A stretch of 64,000 nt of DNA from JABDJX01 sp039942715 (GTDB lineage Bacteria > Pseudomonadota > Alphaproteobacteria > Rhodobacterales > Rhodobacteraceae), in assembly GCA_039942715.1 (NCBI GenBank), contig JBDVBY010000007.1:310001-374000 (forward strand). The letters run 5' to 3'. Each line of letters begins with the position of its first letter. Position 1 is the first letter of the stretch. Positions 54,966-63,126 of the stretch are shown in pieces. The translations under genes were made by a program, and so were the position numbers. The notes beneath the pieces were generated by a model. The model saw only the letters and a program-made list of their open reading frames with translations. It made no database searches and had not been told where the DNA came from.

Positions 54966-55349
54966 TTAAGAAGGAATTTCGCCAGATGCGAAATCAACAT
55001 GGATGTGGTTGCCATCGCTGTCTGCAATATTCACCTGCACCAGCGGCATCTCGGGCACGTGGTCAAGCGAATAGGCGATACCGCGCGCATCGAGTTTTTC
55101 CAGAAAGGCAGGCAACCCTGTTGCTGCAAAGGCGAAGTGTTCAATCTGCGGTTCTTTGGGGGTTCGGCTTGAGTCAATTTCCACCAGATGAACACACGGG
55201 ATGTCATTGCAATAAAGCCAGGCACCAGGCGTAGAAAATGGCGGACGGTGACCGGGATGCAGATCAAGAATATCGCCATACCATGCAATCATGTCGTCCA
55301 TATTGGCGGTTAGAATATTGACGTGATCAAGACGTTGAATGGTGGTCAT
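54966..55349 (-). CDS. VOC family protein
   Basis: ATG 55349 begins MTTIQRLDHVNILTANMDD; 127 residues. The pattern with His in LDHVNI, CVHLVEID, IEHFAFAATGLPAFLEKL, and DSDGNHIHVDF at the end fits the fosfomycin-resistance/glyoxalase branch of the VOC superfamily, including possible metal ligands (His9, and the Glu/Asp-Gly-N-x-H positions). Likely a small dioxygenase, lyase or isomerase; the substrate is unknown. It is monocistronic. The SLC13 permease gene, about 110 bases away on the same strand, may follow in the same transcript. Confidence 0.88.
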   Translation of the reverse strand: MTTIQRLDHVNILTANMDDMIAWYGDILDLHPGHRPPFSTPGAWLYCNDIPCVHLVEIDSSRTPKEPQIEHFAFAATGLPAFLEKLDARGIAYSLDHVPEMPLVQVNIADSDGNHIHVDFASGEIPS

Positions 55350-55466
55350 GGCGGCGGCTCCCTGGTGTTTGTCCAAGTGATAACATGATTTTTCGGCCCA
55401 CGACTAATTTATTGTATACATTAAATCAGAAGAGCTTTGCGCCGCCTTTTCGGCGACGCGCAACTT

Positions 55467-55519
55467 GAGGGGGTCCACCCCCTCCAGAAAGCCCAAAGTA
55501 ATTTTGGGACAGAAGAAGC
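55467..55519 (-). repeat. Intergenic GC-hairpin element, copy 7
   Basis: On the reverse strand the lead-in CTTCTTCTGTCCCAAAATTA is followed by CTTTGGG and a 7-bp hairpin GAGGGGG / CCCCCTC (55467-55484). It begins three bases after the xthA stop in xthA's orientation. Confidence 0.85.
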
Positions 55520-55522
55520 GCG

Positions 55523-56302
55523 TTACGCGTCAAGCGATATCCACACAGGGACATGGTCGGAGGGTTTTTCACGCCCGCGTACGTCCGCTTCAATCCAGCA
55601 ATCTTGCAAAAGATCGGCCGCTTGCGGCGTCAGAAGGTGGTGATCAATACGGATACCATCGTTGCGATCATAAGCGCCTGCCTGATAATCCCAGAACGAA
55701 TAATGCCCCGGCCCCTGCTTGCAGGCGCGAAAAGCTTCGGTGAAGCCGAGGTTCAAGATTTTGCGAAACGCCGCTCGGCTTTCCGGGCGGGCCAGCGCGT
55801 CGGTTGTCCAGTTCTCTGGGTGGGCGGCGTCTTCATCTTGCGGAATTATATTGTAGTCACCGCACATGACAGCAGGCTCTTCGGCGGCCAAAAGGGCTTC
55901 GCCGCGCGCCTTGAGCCGTTTCATCCAGTCAAGCTTGTAGTCGTACTTTGGCCCCGGCGTTGGGTTGCCATTGGGCAGGTATAGCCCGCACACACGCACG
56001 GGGCGTTCGCCCATCACAGTCGCTTCGATCCAGCGCGCCTGTTCGTCGCAGTCATCGCCGGGCAGACCACGTGTGACATCTTCAAGCGGAAGTTTCGAGA
56101 AGATCGCCACGCCGTTGAAGCCCTTTTGACCATGGGTTTCGACCGTGTAGCCAAGGTCTTCAAAGGCTTCGCGGGGGAAGGCTTCGTCGACCGATTTAAT
56201 TTCTTGCAAAAGGGCCACATCCGGCGCGCTTTCTTTCAACCAAGACTGCAGCGCTTCAAATCGGGCTTTGACGCCGTTGATGTTAAATGTCGCGATTTTC
56301 AT
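55523..56302 (-). CDS. xthA: Exodeoxyribonuclease III
   Basis: XthA is an AP endonuclease and 3'-5' exonuclease of base excision repair. The 259-residue protein reads MKIATFNINGVKARF at the start, LLQEIKSVDEAFP with the metal-binding Glu, YLPNGNPTPGPKYDYKLDWM, MCGDYNIIPQDEDAAHP, and ends with the catalytic GIRIDHHLLTP and KPSDHVPVWISLD. All catalytic positions (Glu, Asp-x-Asn, Asp-His) are present. A hairpin repeat terminates it. The small peptide gene starts 155 bases away on the other strand. Confidence 0.97.
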   Translation of the reverse strand: MKIATFNINGVKARFEALQSWLKESAPDVALLQEIKSVDEAFPREAFEDLGYTVETHGQKGFNGVAIFSKLPLEDVTRGLPGDDCDEQARWIEATVMGERPVRVCGLYLPNGNPTPGPKYDYKLDWMKRLKARGEALLAAEEPAVMCGDYNIIPQDEDAAHPENWTTDALARPESRAAFRKILNLGFTEAFRACKQGPGHYSFWDYQAGAYDRNDGIRIDHHLLTPQAADLLQDCWIEADVRGREKPSDHVPVWISLDA

Positions 56303-56419
56303 CTCAGCGCCCCTTTTGCCTTAGCGCAGGTTGTGGCGCATCTCGCGCGCGCGGGCAAGAGAGTGCACAGGTGTGTGTGCACAAATATCGGATGGTCAGT
56401 CCTTGAATGTTAATGGATG

Positions 56420-56431
56420 TTACATATGTAA
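56420..56431. promoter_or_regulatory. Perfect palindrome before the small secreted peptide gene
   Basis: TTACATATGTAA is a 12-base perfect palindrome, 27 bases before the start of the small peptide gene. It lies where an operator or a promoter element would be expected. Confidence 0.4.
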
Positions 56432-56457
56432 TTTACACGAACAGAGAGGAAACTGAG

Positions 56458-56646
56458 ATGAAGAAACGTAAAATCACCACAGCCGCCTTTTTGGCAGGCG
56501 TCACCACATTGTCGGTCAGCTTGCCCGCGATGGCTGAAACGCATGATTATGAAGCCACAAAAGCTGCGACTTCCACGCAAATGGACGTCGATTTCATCAA
56601 TGGCGAAGACTTCGATTGGATTATTGATGATAACAGCGCGTCATAA
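56458..56646 (+). CDS. Small secreted acidic peptide of unknown function
   Basis: A 62-residue protein that I believe is real: an AGAGAGGA ribosome binding site lies 7 bases before ATG 56458, residues 1-26 form a textbook signal peptide (MKKRKITTAAFLAGVTTLSV then PAMA), and a perfect 9-bp terminator hairpin encloses its stop codon. The mature part of about 36 residues is strongly acidic (motif FINGEDFDWIIDDNSAS), has no Cys and probably no stable fold alone. I cannot assign a family. It might be a calcium- or metal-binding peptide, a regulator or an immunity-type peptide; none of these is shown. erpA ends right beside it on the other strand. Confidence 0.72.
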   Translation: MKKRKITTAAFLAGVTTLSVSLPAMAETHDYEATKAATSTQMDVDFINGEDFDWIIDDNSAS

Positions 56647-56658
56647 CGCGCTGTTTTA
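56632..56658. terminator. Bidirectional terminator enclosing the peptide stop codon
   Basis: AACAGCGCG (56632-56640) and CGCGCTGTT (56647-56655) form a perfect 9-bp stem with a 6-base loop containing the TAA stop. A short T run follows on the forward strand. It also abuts the erpA stop. Confidence 0.8.
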
Positions 56659-56988
56659 CATCGAGAAGCTCGTCCCACAGCCGCAGGACGAGGACGCGTT
56701 TGGGTTCTCAATCACAAACCGCGCGCCGATAAGCTCATCGCTGAAGTCAATCACCGCGTTGGCCAGAAACGGCAGAGAAACTTCGTCCACCACTACTTTT
56801 TGACCCGATCCTTCCAACACCAGATCGCCTTCAACAGGCGCATCTAGGTCAATATTGTACTGAAATCCCGAACATCCGCCGCCTTCAACAGCCACCCGCA
56901 GCGCCTTTGGAGCGTCGGCATTTGCGTTGATCTCGGCCAAACGCTCAAAGGCGCGGGGCGTCACGCGAGGGGGTATGTTCAGGTCCAT
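56656..56988 (-). CDS. erpA: ErpA, iron-sulfur cluster insertion protein
   Basis: ErpA is an A-type carrier that delivers iron-sulfur clusters to apoproteins. The 110-residue protein has the three conserved Cys: GGGCSGFQY and the C-terminal SSCGCGTSF. The core LRVAVEGGGCSGFQYNI and IENPNASSSCGCG match the HesB/IscA/ErpA family. ErpA rather than IscA or SufA is favoured since it stands outside an isc or suf operon, next to dgt and argS, as in other Rhodobacterales. It is divergent from dgt, with about 75 bases between starts. Confidence 0.93.
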   Translation of the reverse strand: MDLNIPPRVTPRAFERLAEINANADAPKALRVAVEGGGCSGFQYNIDLDAPVEGDLVLEGSGQKVVVDEVSLPFLANAVIDFSDELIGARFVIENPNASSSCGCGTSFSM

Positions 56989-57065
56989 GGATCAGTCGTT
57001 TCCATTTAAGGGTTTCCATGAATATATGGGCCTTGGGATAGGCAAACAAGACGGGACGCGCAGAT

Positions 57066-58205
57066 ATGCACGCGCCATACGCATCCGATCCGGGGCAAAG
57101 CCGCGGTCGGCTCTATTCAGAAGACGAAAGTACGTTTCGATCCTGCTTTCAGCGTGACCGCGACCGGATCATTCACGCGAGTGCCTTTCGGCGTCTGAAG
57201 CACAAGACTCAGGTGTTTATTGAGCACGAGGGTGATTATTTTCGCACGCGTCTGACGCATTCGATCGAGGTGGCACAGGTTGCGCGCACGATCTCAGGAG
57301 CTTTGGGGCTTAATGGTGAGCTAACCGAAGCCGTCGCCCTTGCGCATGACCTTGGACACACGCCCTTTGGGCACACAGGCGAAGACGCTTTGGGGGCGTT
57401 GATGGCGCCTTATGGCGGCTTTGATCACAATGCCCAAGCGGTGCGGATTGTTACGAATTTAGAGCGGCATTATGCAGAGTTTGATGGGTTGAACCTTACG
57501 TGGGAAACCCTTGAAGGCATTGCCAAACATAACGGTCCCGTGACAGGCGATTTGCCTTGGGCGTTGGCTGATTATCAAAAGCGACACGATCTTGAATTGG
57601 ACACTTACGCGAGTGCCGAGGCTCAGGTGGCCGCGATTTCAGACGATGTTGCCTACAATCATCATGACCTGCACGACGGGCTGCGCGCCGAGTTGTTTTC
57701 AACCGATGAATTGGCGGAACTGCCAATCCTGAAGGATTGTTTTGCGAAGGTGGATGCGCTTTATCCTGACCTGAACTACTATCGTCGCCGTCATGAGGCC
57801 TTGCGGCGTTTCTTTGGTGTGCTTGTCGAAGACGTGATCCTTTATGCGAAAGACAGCCTGACCCAGATCGCGCCGCACTCGGCAGATGATATCCGCCGCG
57901 CCGGTTTTCAGATCATCCGTTTTTCCGATCCGGTGTTTCAGGATCTAAAGGTCATCCGCCAATTCCTATTTGATCGCATGTACCGCGCGCCTTCAGTGGT
58001 CGAGATGCGGATTAAGGTGACTAAAGCGGTCGATGATTTGTTCCCGTTTTTCCTCGCGCATCCCGAAAACCTGCCTAAGCAGTGGCGCAAGGACGTGGAA
58101 GAGGCGGTGGGTGAGGTGGCTTTGGCGCGGATTGTGTCGGACTACATCGCGGGGATGACGGATCGCTTCGCGCTAGAAAGTCATGAGCGGTTTATGCCGT
58201 CCTAA
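57066..58205 (+). CDS. Deoxyguanosinetriphosphate triphosphohydrolase-like protein
   Basis: The 379-residue protein is an HD-domain phosphohydrolase of the dGTPase-like type 2 group. Metal-binding and catalytic motifs: RLTHSIEVAQVARTI, the HD pair in AHDLGHTPFGHTGEDAL, GGFDHNAQAVRIV, and ISDDVAYNHHDLHDG. It hydrolyses dNTPs to nucleosides and triphosphate in characterised relatives. The gene order erpA / dgt / argS is conserved in the order. Its stop overlaps by four bases the stop of the convergent VPLPA-tailed gene. Confidence 0.94.
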   Translation: MHAPYASDPGQSRGRLYSEDESTFRSCFQRDRDRIIHASAFRRLKHKTQVFIEHEGDYFRTRLTHSIEVAQVARTISGALGLNGELTEAVALAHDLGHTPFGHTGEDALGALMAPYGGFDHNAQAVRIVTNLERHYAEFDGLNLTWETLEGIAKHNGPVTGDLPWALADYQKRHDLELDTYASAEAQVAAISDDVAYNHHDLHDGLRAELFSTDELAELPILKDCFAKVDALYPDLNYYRRRHEALRRFFGVLVEDVILYAKDSLTQIAPHSADDIRRAGFQIIRFSDPVFQDLKVIRQFLFDRMYRAPSVVEMRIKVTKAVDDLFPFFLAHPENLPKQWRKDVEEAVGEVALARIVSDYIAGMTDRFALESHERFMPS

Positions 58206-58846
58206 AACGCGCGCCGCCGCAATCCGATCCGGCCAATCCCGAACAAACCCGCGATGCCCAACAACAAGAACGCAGAACTTGCTGACAAAGGAACTGCCTG
58301 AACCTCTGGCGTTGCAGTCAAGGCTCCGGTTCCACTTGCGCTGGTAAAGCTGCCCCCTTCGGGGCGCAAAAACAAAACCGTCGAAGCGCCGTTCTCGTTT
58401 AGCGGAGAAAGAGTGGCCAAATCATTGGGATCGCTGACAAAAGCCTGTCCTGACATTGAAAAGCTAAAGCCTGCATTTGAATAGACCTGGGTGAAAAATG
58501 GATCGCTGGGATCAAGAAAAATCGAAACGCTTAGCGAATCCGGCCCAAGTGAAATGCGGCTGTCCAACAGTGCGTCTGTGGGGGGTAGAAACGCAATTTC
58601 GGTGCCACCAACGGAAAAGCTTTGCATGGCAAGATCGCTTGGCGAAAACTCGAAATGCCCAAAGGACGCCGAACCGGACACGTCAGGGATTTGATCCGAG
58701 ATGTTGCCCGTCCAAATCCAGGTTTGTGATCCATCGCTAATGTCACTTACGGGCATGATCCCGGTCGCAAAAACTGAGATGGTACCGCCTTGTGCCGTAA
58801 ATCCCGAAAGACACAGGATGGAAGCGAATAACATACGGTGCAGCAT
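58202..58846 (-). CDS. Exported protein with VPLPA-type C-terminal sorting tail
   Basis: ATG 58846 follows GGACC and begins a signal peptide (MLHRMLFASILCLSGFTAQG); 214 residues. The body is a beta-rich, low-Lys, Ser/Asp/Phe-rich domain. The C-terminus has AVPLSASSAFLLLGIAGLFG followed by RIGLRRRAF: a V-P-L-x-A motif, a membrane helix and a basic cluster. This is the tripartite tail of VPLPA-CTERM proteins, processed by exosortase/EpsH-type systems in many alphaproteobacteria. The Ser in place of the second Pro is a small deviation. The role of the protein is unknown, probably at the cell surface or in extracellular polymer. No exosortase gene is in the window. Confidence 0.8.
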   Translation of the reverse strand: MLHRMLFASILCLSGFTAQGGTISVFATGIMPVSDISDGSQTWIWTGNISDQIPDVSGSASFGHFEFSPSDLAMQSFSVGGTEIAFLPPTDALLDSRISLGPDSLSVSIFLDPSDPFFTQVYSNAGFSFSMSGQAFVSDPNDLATLSPLNENGASTVLFLRPEGGSFTSASGTGALTATPEVQAVPLSASSAFLLLGIAGLFGIGRIGLRRRAF

Positions 58847-58976
58847 TATGGGGGTCCTATTGAACGGGGATTTCGCACCCTTTTTGCCCAACATGCTTAA
58901 CAATTATTTAAAGCAACGCCGAGTTGCACTGTACCACCACCATGATAAACGGTCCCCAACTTCAACGGTGAACCCC

Positions 58977-60701
58977 ATGAACATATTCGCAGACATCCGC
59001 ACCACAGTTATTGAAACGCTCGACGCGATGGTCGCCGATGGCGAGCTTCCCGCCGACCTGTCTTATGGCAATGTCGCTGTTGAGCCTCCGCGTGATGCCG
59101 CGCATGGGGATATGGCGACCAATGCCGCGATGGTGCTGGCGAAACCTGCCAACCAGCCGCCGCGCACGATTGCGGAAAAGCTGGTGATGCGTCTTTCTAG
59201 TGATCCCAACATCGCCACGGCCGAGGTTGCGGGGCCGGGCTTTATCAACTTGCGGTTGGTGCCTGCCGTTTGGCACGACACGGTCGCCGAGGTGATTGAT
59301 GCCGGGGCGCAGTTTGGTCATTCGGGCATGGGCGCGGGTGTGAAGGTGAACGTCGAGTACGTCTCGGCCAATCCAACCGGACCGCTTCATGTTGGACACA
59401 CGCGGGGTGCTGTCTTTGGTGATGCTCTTGCCAGTTTGCTCGCGTTTGCAGGCTACGATGTGACGCGCGAGTACTACATCAACGATGGCGGCGCGCAGGT
59501 CGATGTTCTCGCGCGGTCTGTTTATCTGCGGTATCTCGAGGCGCACGGCCAAGAGGTGGCCTTCGAGGATGGCACCTATCCGGGCGATTATCTGATTGCA
59601 GTCGGTGAGGCGCTCAAAACCAAGGTTGGAGATCAGTTTGTCGACAAGGGCGAGCAATTCTGGCTGGAGGACATTCGCGAATTTGCGACCGAAGCGATGA
59701 TGGAGCTGATCCGCAGCGATCTGGCTAAGCTTGGCGTTGAGATGGACCACTTCTACTCCGAAAAGTCACTTTATGGCACCGGACGGATTGAAGAGGCGAT
59801 CAAAGACCTCGACTCCAAAGGTCTGATCTATCGGGGCACGCTTGAACCACCCAAGGGCAAAAAGCCCGAGGATTGGGAGCCGCGCGAGCAGACGCTGTTC
59901 AAGTCGACCGAACACGGCGACGATGTAGACCGCCCGATCATGAAGTCGGACGGCACGTGGACCTATTTCGCTCCTGATATTGCGTATCACTGGGACAAGA
60001 TCGACCGGGGCTTTGACGAGCTGATTGATATCTTCGGGGCCGATCACGGTGGCTATGTGAAACGGATGAAGGCTGCGGTCTCTGCGCTTTCTGACGGGCG
60101 CGTGCCGCTCGATGTGAAGCTGACGCAATTGGTCAAACTTTATAAAGACGGTGAGCCGTTCAAAATGTCGAAGCGGGCAGGGACGTTTGTAACGCTGTCT
60201 GATGTGGTCGATCAGGTTGGCCGCGATGTGGCGCGCTTTGTTATGCTGACACGGAAAAACGACGCGCCTCTGGATTTTGATTTCGCCAAGGCGGTCGAAC
60301 AGTCCAAGGATAATCCGGTATTTTACGTGCAATACGCCCACGCCCGTGTGCGGTCGGTAATGCGTAAAGCCGAAGAGATGCACCTTGATTGGTCGGATGA
60401 TGCGTTGCTTGAAGATGAAGCCGAGTTTGCCGTGGCCAAAAAGCTTGCAGAATGGCCGCGCCTTGTCGAGATCGCTGCGCGCAATCACGAACCGCACCGG
60501 ATTGCGTTTTATCTTTACGAGCTTGCATCAGATTTCCACGCGCTGTGGAACAAGGGCAATGACAATCCTGAGCTGCGCTTTCTGCACGAGGGCGATCCAA
60601 AAGCGACGGCGGCAAAAATCGCTTTGCCACGGGCTGTCGCGGTGGTGATCTCAAATGGCTTGGGCATCCTTGGTGTCACGCCTGTCGAGGAAATGCGCTA
60701 A
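58977..60701 (+). CDS. argS: ArgS, arginyl-tRNA synthetase
   Basis: ArgS charges tRNA-Arg. ATG 58977 starts MNIFADIRTTVIETLDAMV; 574 residues. Class I signature: HVGH-type NPTGPLHVGHTRGAVFGDAL; the KMSKS loop is KMSKRAGTFVTL. The N-terminal Add-1 domain (about 1-110), catalytic Rossmann domain, and C-terminal DALR anticodon domain (KNDAPLDFDFAKAVEQSKDNPVFYVQYAHAR) are complete. No overlapping start is forced. A roughly 370-base gap follows before the SPOR gene. Confidence 0.97.
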   Translation: MNIFADIRTTVIETLDAMVADGELPADLSYGNVAVEPPRDAAHGDMATNAAMVLAKPANQPPRTIAEKLVMRLSSDPNIATAEVAGPGFINLRLVPAVWHDTVAEVIDAGAQFGHSGMGAGVKVNVEYVSANPTGPLHVGHTRGAVFGDALASLLAFAGYDVTREYYINDGGAQVDVLARSVYLRYLEAHGQEVAFEDGTYPGDYLIAVGEALKTKVGDQFVDKGEQFWLEDIREFATEAMMELIRSDLAKLGVEMDHFYSEKSLYGTGRIEEAIKDLDSKGLIYRGTLEPPKGKKPEDWEPREQTLFKSTEHGDDVDRPIMKSDGTWTYFAPDIAYHWDKIDRGFDELIDIFGADHGGYVKRMKAAVSALSDGRVPLDVKLTQLVKLYKDGEPFKMSKRAGTFVTLSDVVDQVGRDVARFVMLTRKNDAPLDFDFAKAVEQSKDNPVFYVQYAHARVRSVMRKAEEMHLDWSDDALLEDEAEFAVAKKLAEWPRLVEIAARNHEPHRIAFYLYELASDFHALWNKGNDNPELRFLHEGDPKATAAKIALPRAVAVVISNGLGILGVTPVEEMR

Positions 60702-61074
60702 GCAAGACGAACCTCAGGAAGCGCGGTTTGGCTTGCACGCCAATGGAAGCACCGGCACGCCGTTTAAAAGGTCTACCCTTCGCAAAAAACAGATGTAACT
60801 TTTCCCGATTTCTTGCAGTCGGTTAAAGGGCGCTCTTAATTCAAAGTTATCGCCTTAAGACTACATGTCTCGTGAAATTGGGCGCGATAAGCGGGCTGCA
60901 ACGGCGAAAAACACCCCATTTTGCAAGCAAAGCGTTGCCCTTTTTTAACTGATTCGCTATCCTGTGGATAACGTTGGATGAGGTAATGCGCTGACCTATA
61001 AAGCGCCCCGCTGACGTTAACACGAGCAGGATTGACCACCCGGATCAACCGGGGGCATTTATGAGGCATAAAAA
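60702..61074. other. Intergenic stretch between argS and the SPOR gene
   Basis: No gene, tRNA or repeat is seen. It holds a perfect DnaA box on the reverse strand (TGTGGATAA at 60963-60971), a CtrA-like site TTAA-N7-TTAT at 60836-60850 (last base off consensus), and A/T-rich segments that could carry the promoter of the SPOR/nagZ/scpAB operon. Confidence 0.5.
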
Positions 61075-62091
61075 ATGGCGGCACTACACTTTGATGACTA
61101 TGGTGGTCAGCCCGAGGGCGGATCTCTTACGACACTTCTGAATTGGGCGGGCGCGTTTCTATCCATTCTTTTGATTGCGGGTCTGGCGACCTGGGGTTGG
61201 AAGCTTTGGGTGCGCGATGTGTCCGGCGTGCCGGTTGTGCGCGCATTGGAAGGCCCGATGCGGGTAGCTCCGGCTGATCCAGGCGGCATCGCCAGTGAAT
61301 ATCAGGGTTTGACTGTGAACCGCATTGCGGAAGAGCGTGTTGACGAGGTTCTGACTGAACAAGTCGTTCTCGCCCCGCAGCCCACCACCTTTGACGAAGG
61401 CGAAGACCTTGCGATGGCTAACCTTCCGCCAGTTCCGGTTGAAGACGACGTCGCGGAAATCGCAACAGCCGGCGTGGCACCTGTTCTGGACGAAGAGCCA
61501 ATGATCGTCGTGCACGCACCGCAAATCCTTGAGGACGAGCCGATCTTGCCACTGGCAGCCGAAGAAGGCGCGTTGGCGAGTCCTGAAATCTCATCTTTGA
61601 CTGTTGAAGACGAAGATGTAGCCATTGCGGCATTGGAAGGGTCATCCGGCCCCACTGCCACCGATTTGGCTGTGGCAATGGCCTTGGGTCTGAAGCCCGA
61701 ACCGGCTGTGCAAAAGATCGAAGCCGCAGCTGGTGTCCCGACAATCTCGCCGCGCCCACAACTGCGTCCAGCGAACCTGCAACTGGTCTCGGCCCCTGCG
61801 CGCAACGAAACGGGTGCAATCGTGGCCGCCACGATCCCGTCGGGTACCCGTCTTGTTCAGCTAGGTGCGTATGCCAGTGAAGCGGATGCGCAAGTTGAGT
61901 GGGCAAACGCGATGACGCAATTTGGCGATTATATGGTTGGCAAGGAGCCTGTTGTCCAAGCTGCCAACACGGGCGGGCGCGCATTTTACCGCCTGCGCGC
62001 TGTTGGCTTTTCCGATCTGTCTGACGCGCGCCGTTTCTGCGCCGTACTCGTAGCAGATGGTGCCAACTGTATCCCTGTCGTGCAGGAATAA
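61075..62091 (+). CDS. SPOR domain membrane protein
   Basis: The 338-residue protein has a cytoplasmic N-terminus (20 residues), one membrane helix (about 22-43, LLNWAGAFLSILLIAGLATWGW), a long acidic, low-complexity periplasmic linker rich in Glu, Asp and Pro, and a C-terminal SPOR domain (about 255-335, TRLVQLGAYASEADAQVEWANAM ... RLRAVGFSDLSDARRFCAVL). SPOR domains bind denuded glycan strands at the division septum. It opens the operon with nagZ, scpA and scpB; nagZ begins at the next base. Likely a divisome or wall-remodelling factor. Confidence 0.9.
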   Translation: MAALHFDDYGGQPEGGSLTTLLNWAGAFLSILLIAGLATWGWKLWVRDVSGVPVVRALEGPMRVAPADPGGIASEYQGLTVNRIAEERVDEVLTEQVVLAPQPTTFDEGEDLAMANLPPVPVEDDVAEIATAGVAPVLDEEPMIVVHAPQILEDEPILPLAAEEGALASPEISSLTVEDEDVAIAALEGSSGPTATDLAVAMALGLKPEPAVQKIEAAAGVPTISPRPQLRPANLQLVSAPARNETGAIVAATIPSGTRLVQLGAYASEADAQVEWANAMTQFGDYMVGKEPVVQAANTGGRAFYRLRAVGFSDLSDARRFCAVLVADGANCIPVVQE

Positions 62092-63087
62092 GTGGGGCAG
62101 GGCGCGTATATACTCGCGCCCGCCGGGCCTGACCTTTCCCCCGAGGAGTCCGCGTTTTTCAAAGACGCCAACCCTTGGGGTTTTATTTTGTTCGCCAGAA
62201 ATTGCGAGACGCCGGATCAGCTGCGCCGTTTGACAAGCAATCTGCGCGAAGCTGTGGGGCGCAACGCTCCAATCCTAATTGATCAGGAAGGTGGTCGTGT
62301 GCAGCGGATGCGCGCGCCTCACTGGAAAGAGTGGATGCCGCCGCTGGATCAGGTGCCCGCTGGCCCACGCGCAATGTACCTTCGTGGTCTTTTGATCGGG
62401 ACAGAGCTTGTCGCGCACGGTATCGACGTCAATTGCGCCCCTTCTGCTGACATCGCACGCGACAAAACGCATCCGTTTCTGCGAAATCGTTGTTATGGCG
62501 AAAATGCCGATGTGGTCGTCGCGATGGCGGGGGCCTGTGCCGACGGGCTGATGGATGCCGGGTGTTTGCCTGTGTTGAAACATGCGCCCGGACACGGGCT
62601 TGCCACACTAGACAGTCACAAAGACCTTCCGCGCCTGTCAGAAAAGCTATCCTATCTTGAGCAGTACGATTTCGCGCCATTCCGCGAGATGGCTGATCGG
62701 CCAATGGTGATGACCGCGCATATCGTGCTGCAGGACCTTGATGCTGATAGGCCGATTACGTACTCGCCCGAGGGAATCACCTATTTGCGCGAAAACCTGA
62801 ATCTGAGCGGCCTTTTGATGACCGATGACATCTCGATGGGCGCGCTTTCGGGAAGTATCCGGGACCGTGCTGAAAAGGCGGTGGCGGCTGGGTGTGATCT
62901 TGTCCTGCACTGTAACGGCGAGCTTGCGGAAATGCGCAGTGTTGCCGAGATCGGGCCAATGGTTCCAGAGGCGCAGGAAAGGGCAGATGTTGCGTTATCC
63001 TGCCGCCAGACCCCAATAGATATTGACATTCCAGCCGCTGAGGCAGAGTTTCTTAGCCTTATTGGGCAAGGTCTTTTGCAAGATTGA
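62092..63087 (+). CDS. nagZ: NagZ, beta-N-acetylhexosaminidase
   Basis: The start is GTG 62092, directly after the preceding stop; 331 residues. NagZ removes GlcNAc from muropeptides in the cytoplasm during peptidoglycan recycling (glycoside hydrolase family 3). Motifs: LIDQEGGRVQRM, KHAPGHGLATLDSHKDLP (the flexible loop with the catalytic His/Asp), and the nucleophile Asp in MTDDISMGAL. No signal peptide. It shares an operon with a SPOR protein and scpAB, the usual alphaproteobacterial order. Confidence 0.97.
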   Translation: MGQGAYILAPAGPDLSPEESAFFKDANPWGFILFARNCETPDQLRRLTSNLREAVGRNAPILIDQEGGRVQRMRAPHWKEWMPPLDQVPAGPRAMYLRGLLIGTELVAHGIDVNCAPSADIARDKTHPFLRNRCYGENADVVVAMAGACADGLMDAGCLPVLKHAPGHGLATLDSHKDLPRLSEKLSYLEQYDFAPFREMADRPMVMTAHIVLQDLDADRPITYSPEGITYLRENLNLSGLLMTDDISMGALSGSIRDRAEKAVAAGCDLVLHCNGELAEMRSVAEIGPMVPEAQERADVALSCRQTPIDIDIPAAEAEFLSLIGQGLLQD

Positions 63088-63126
63088 TTGGGAAGCGGGC
63101 TTGATCCGCACCTTGGAGAGCAGAGC

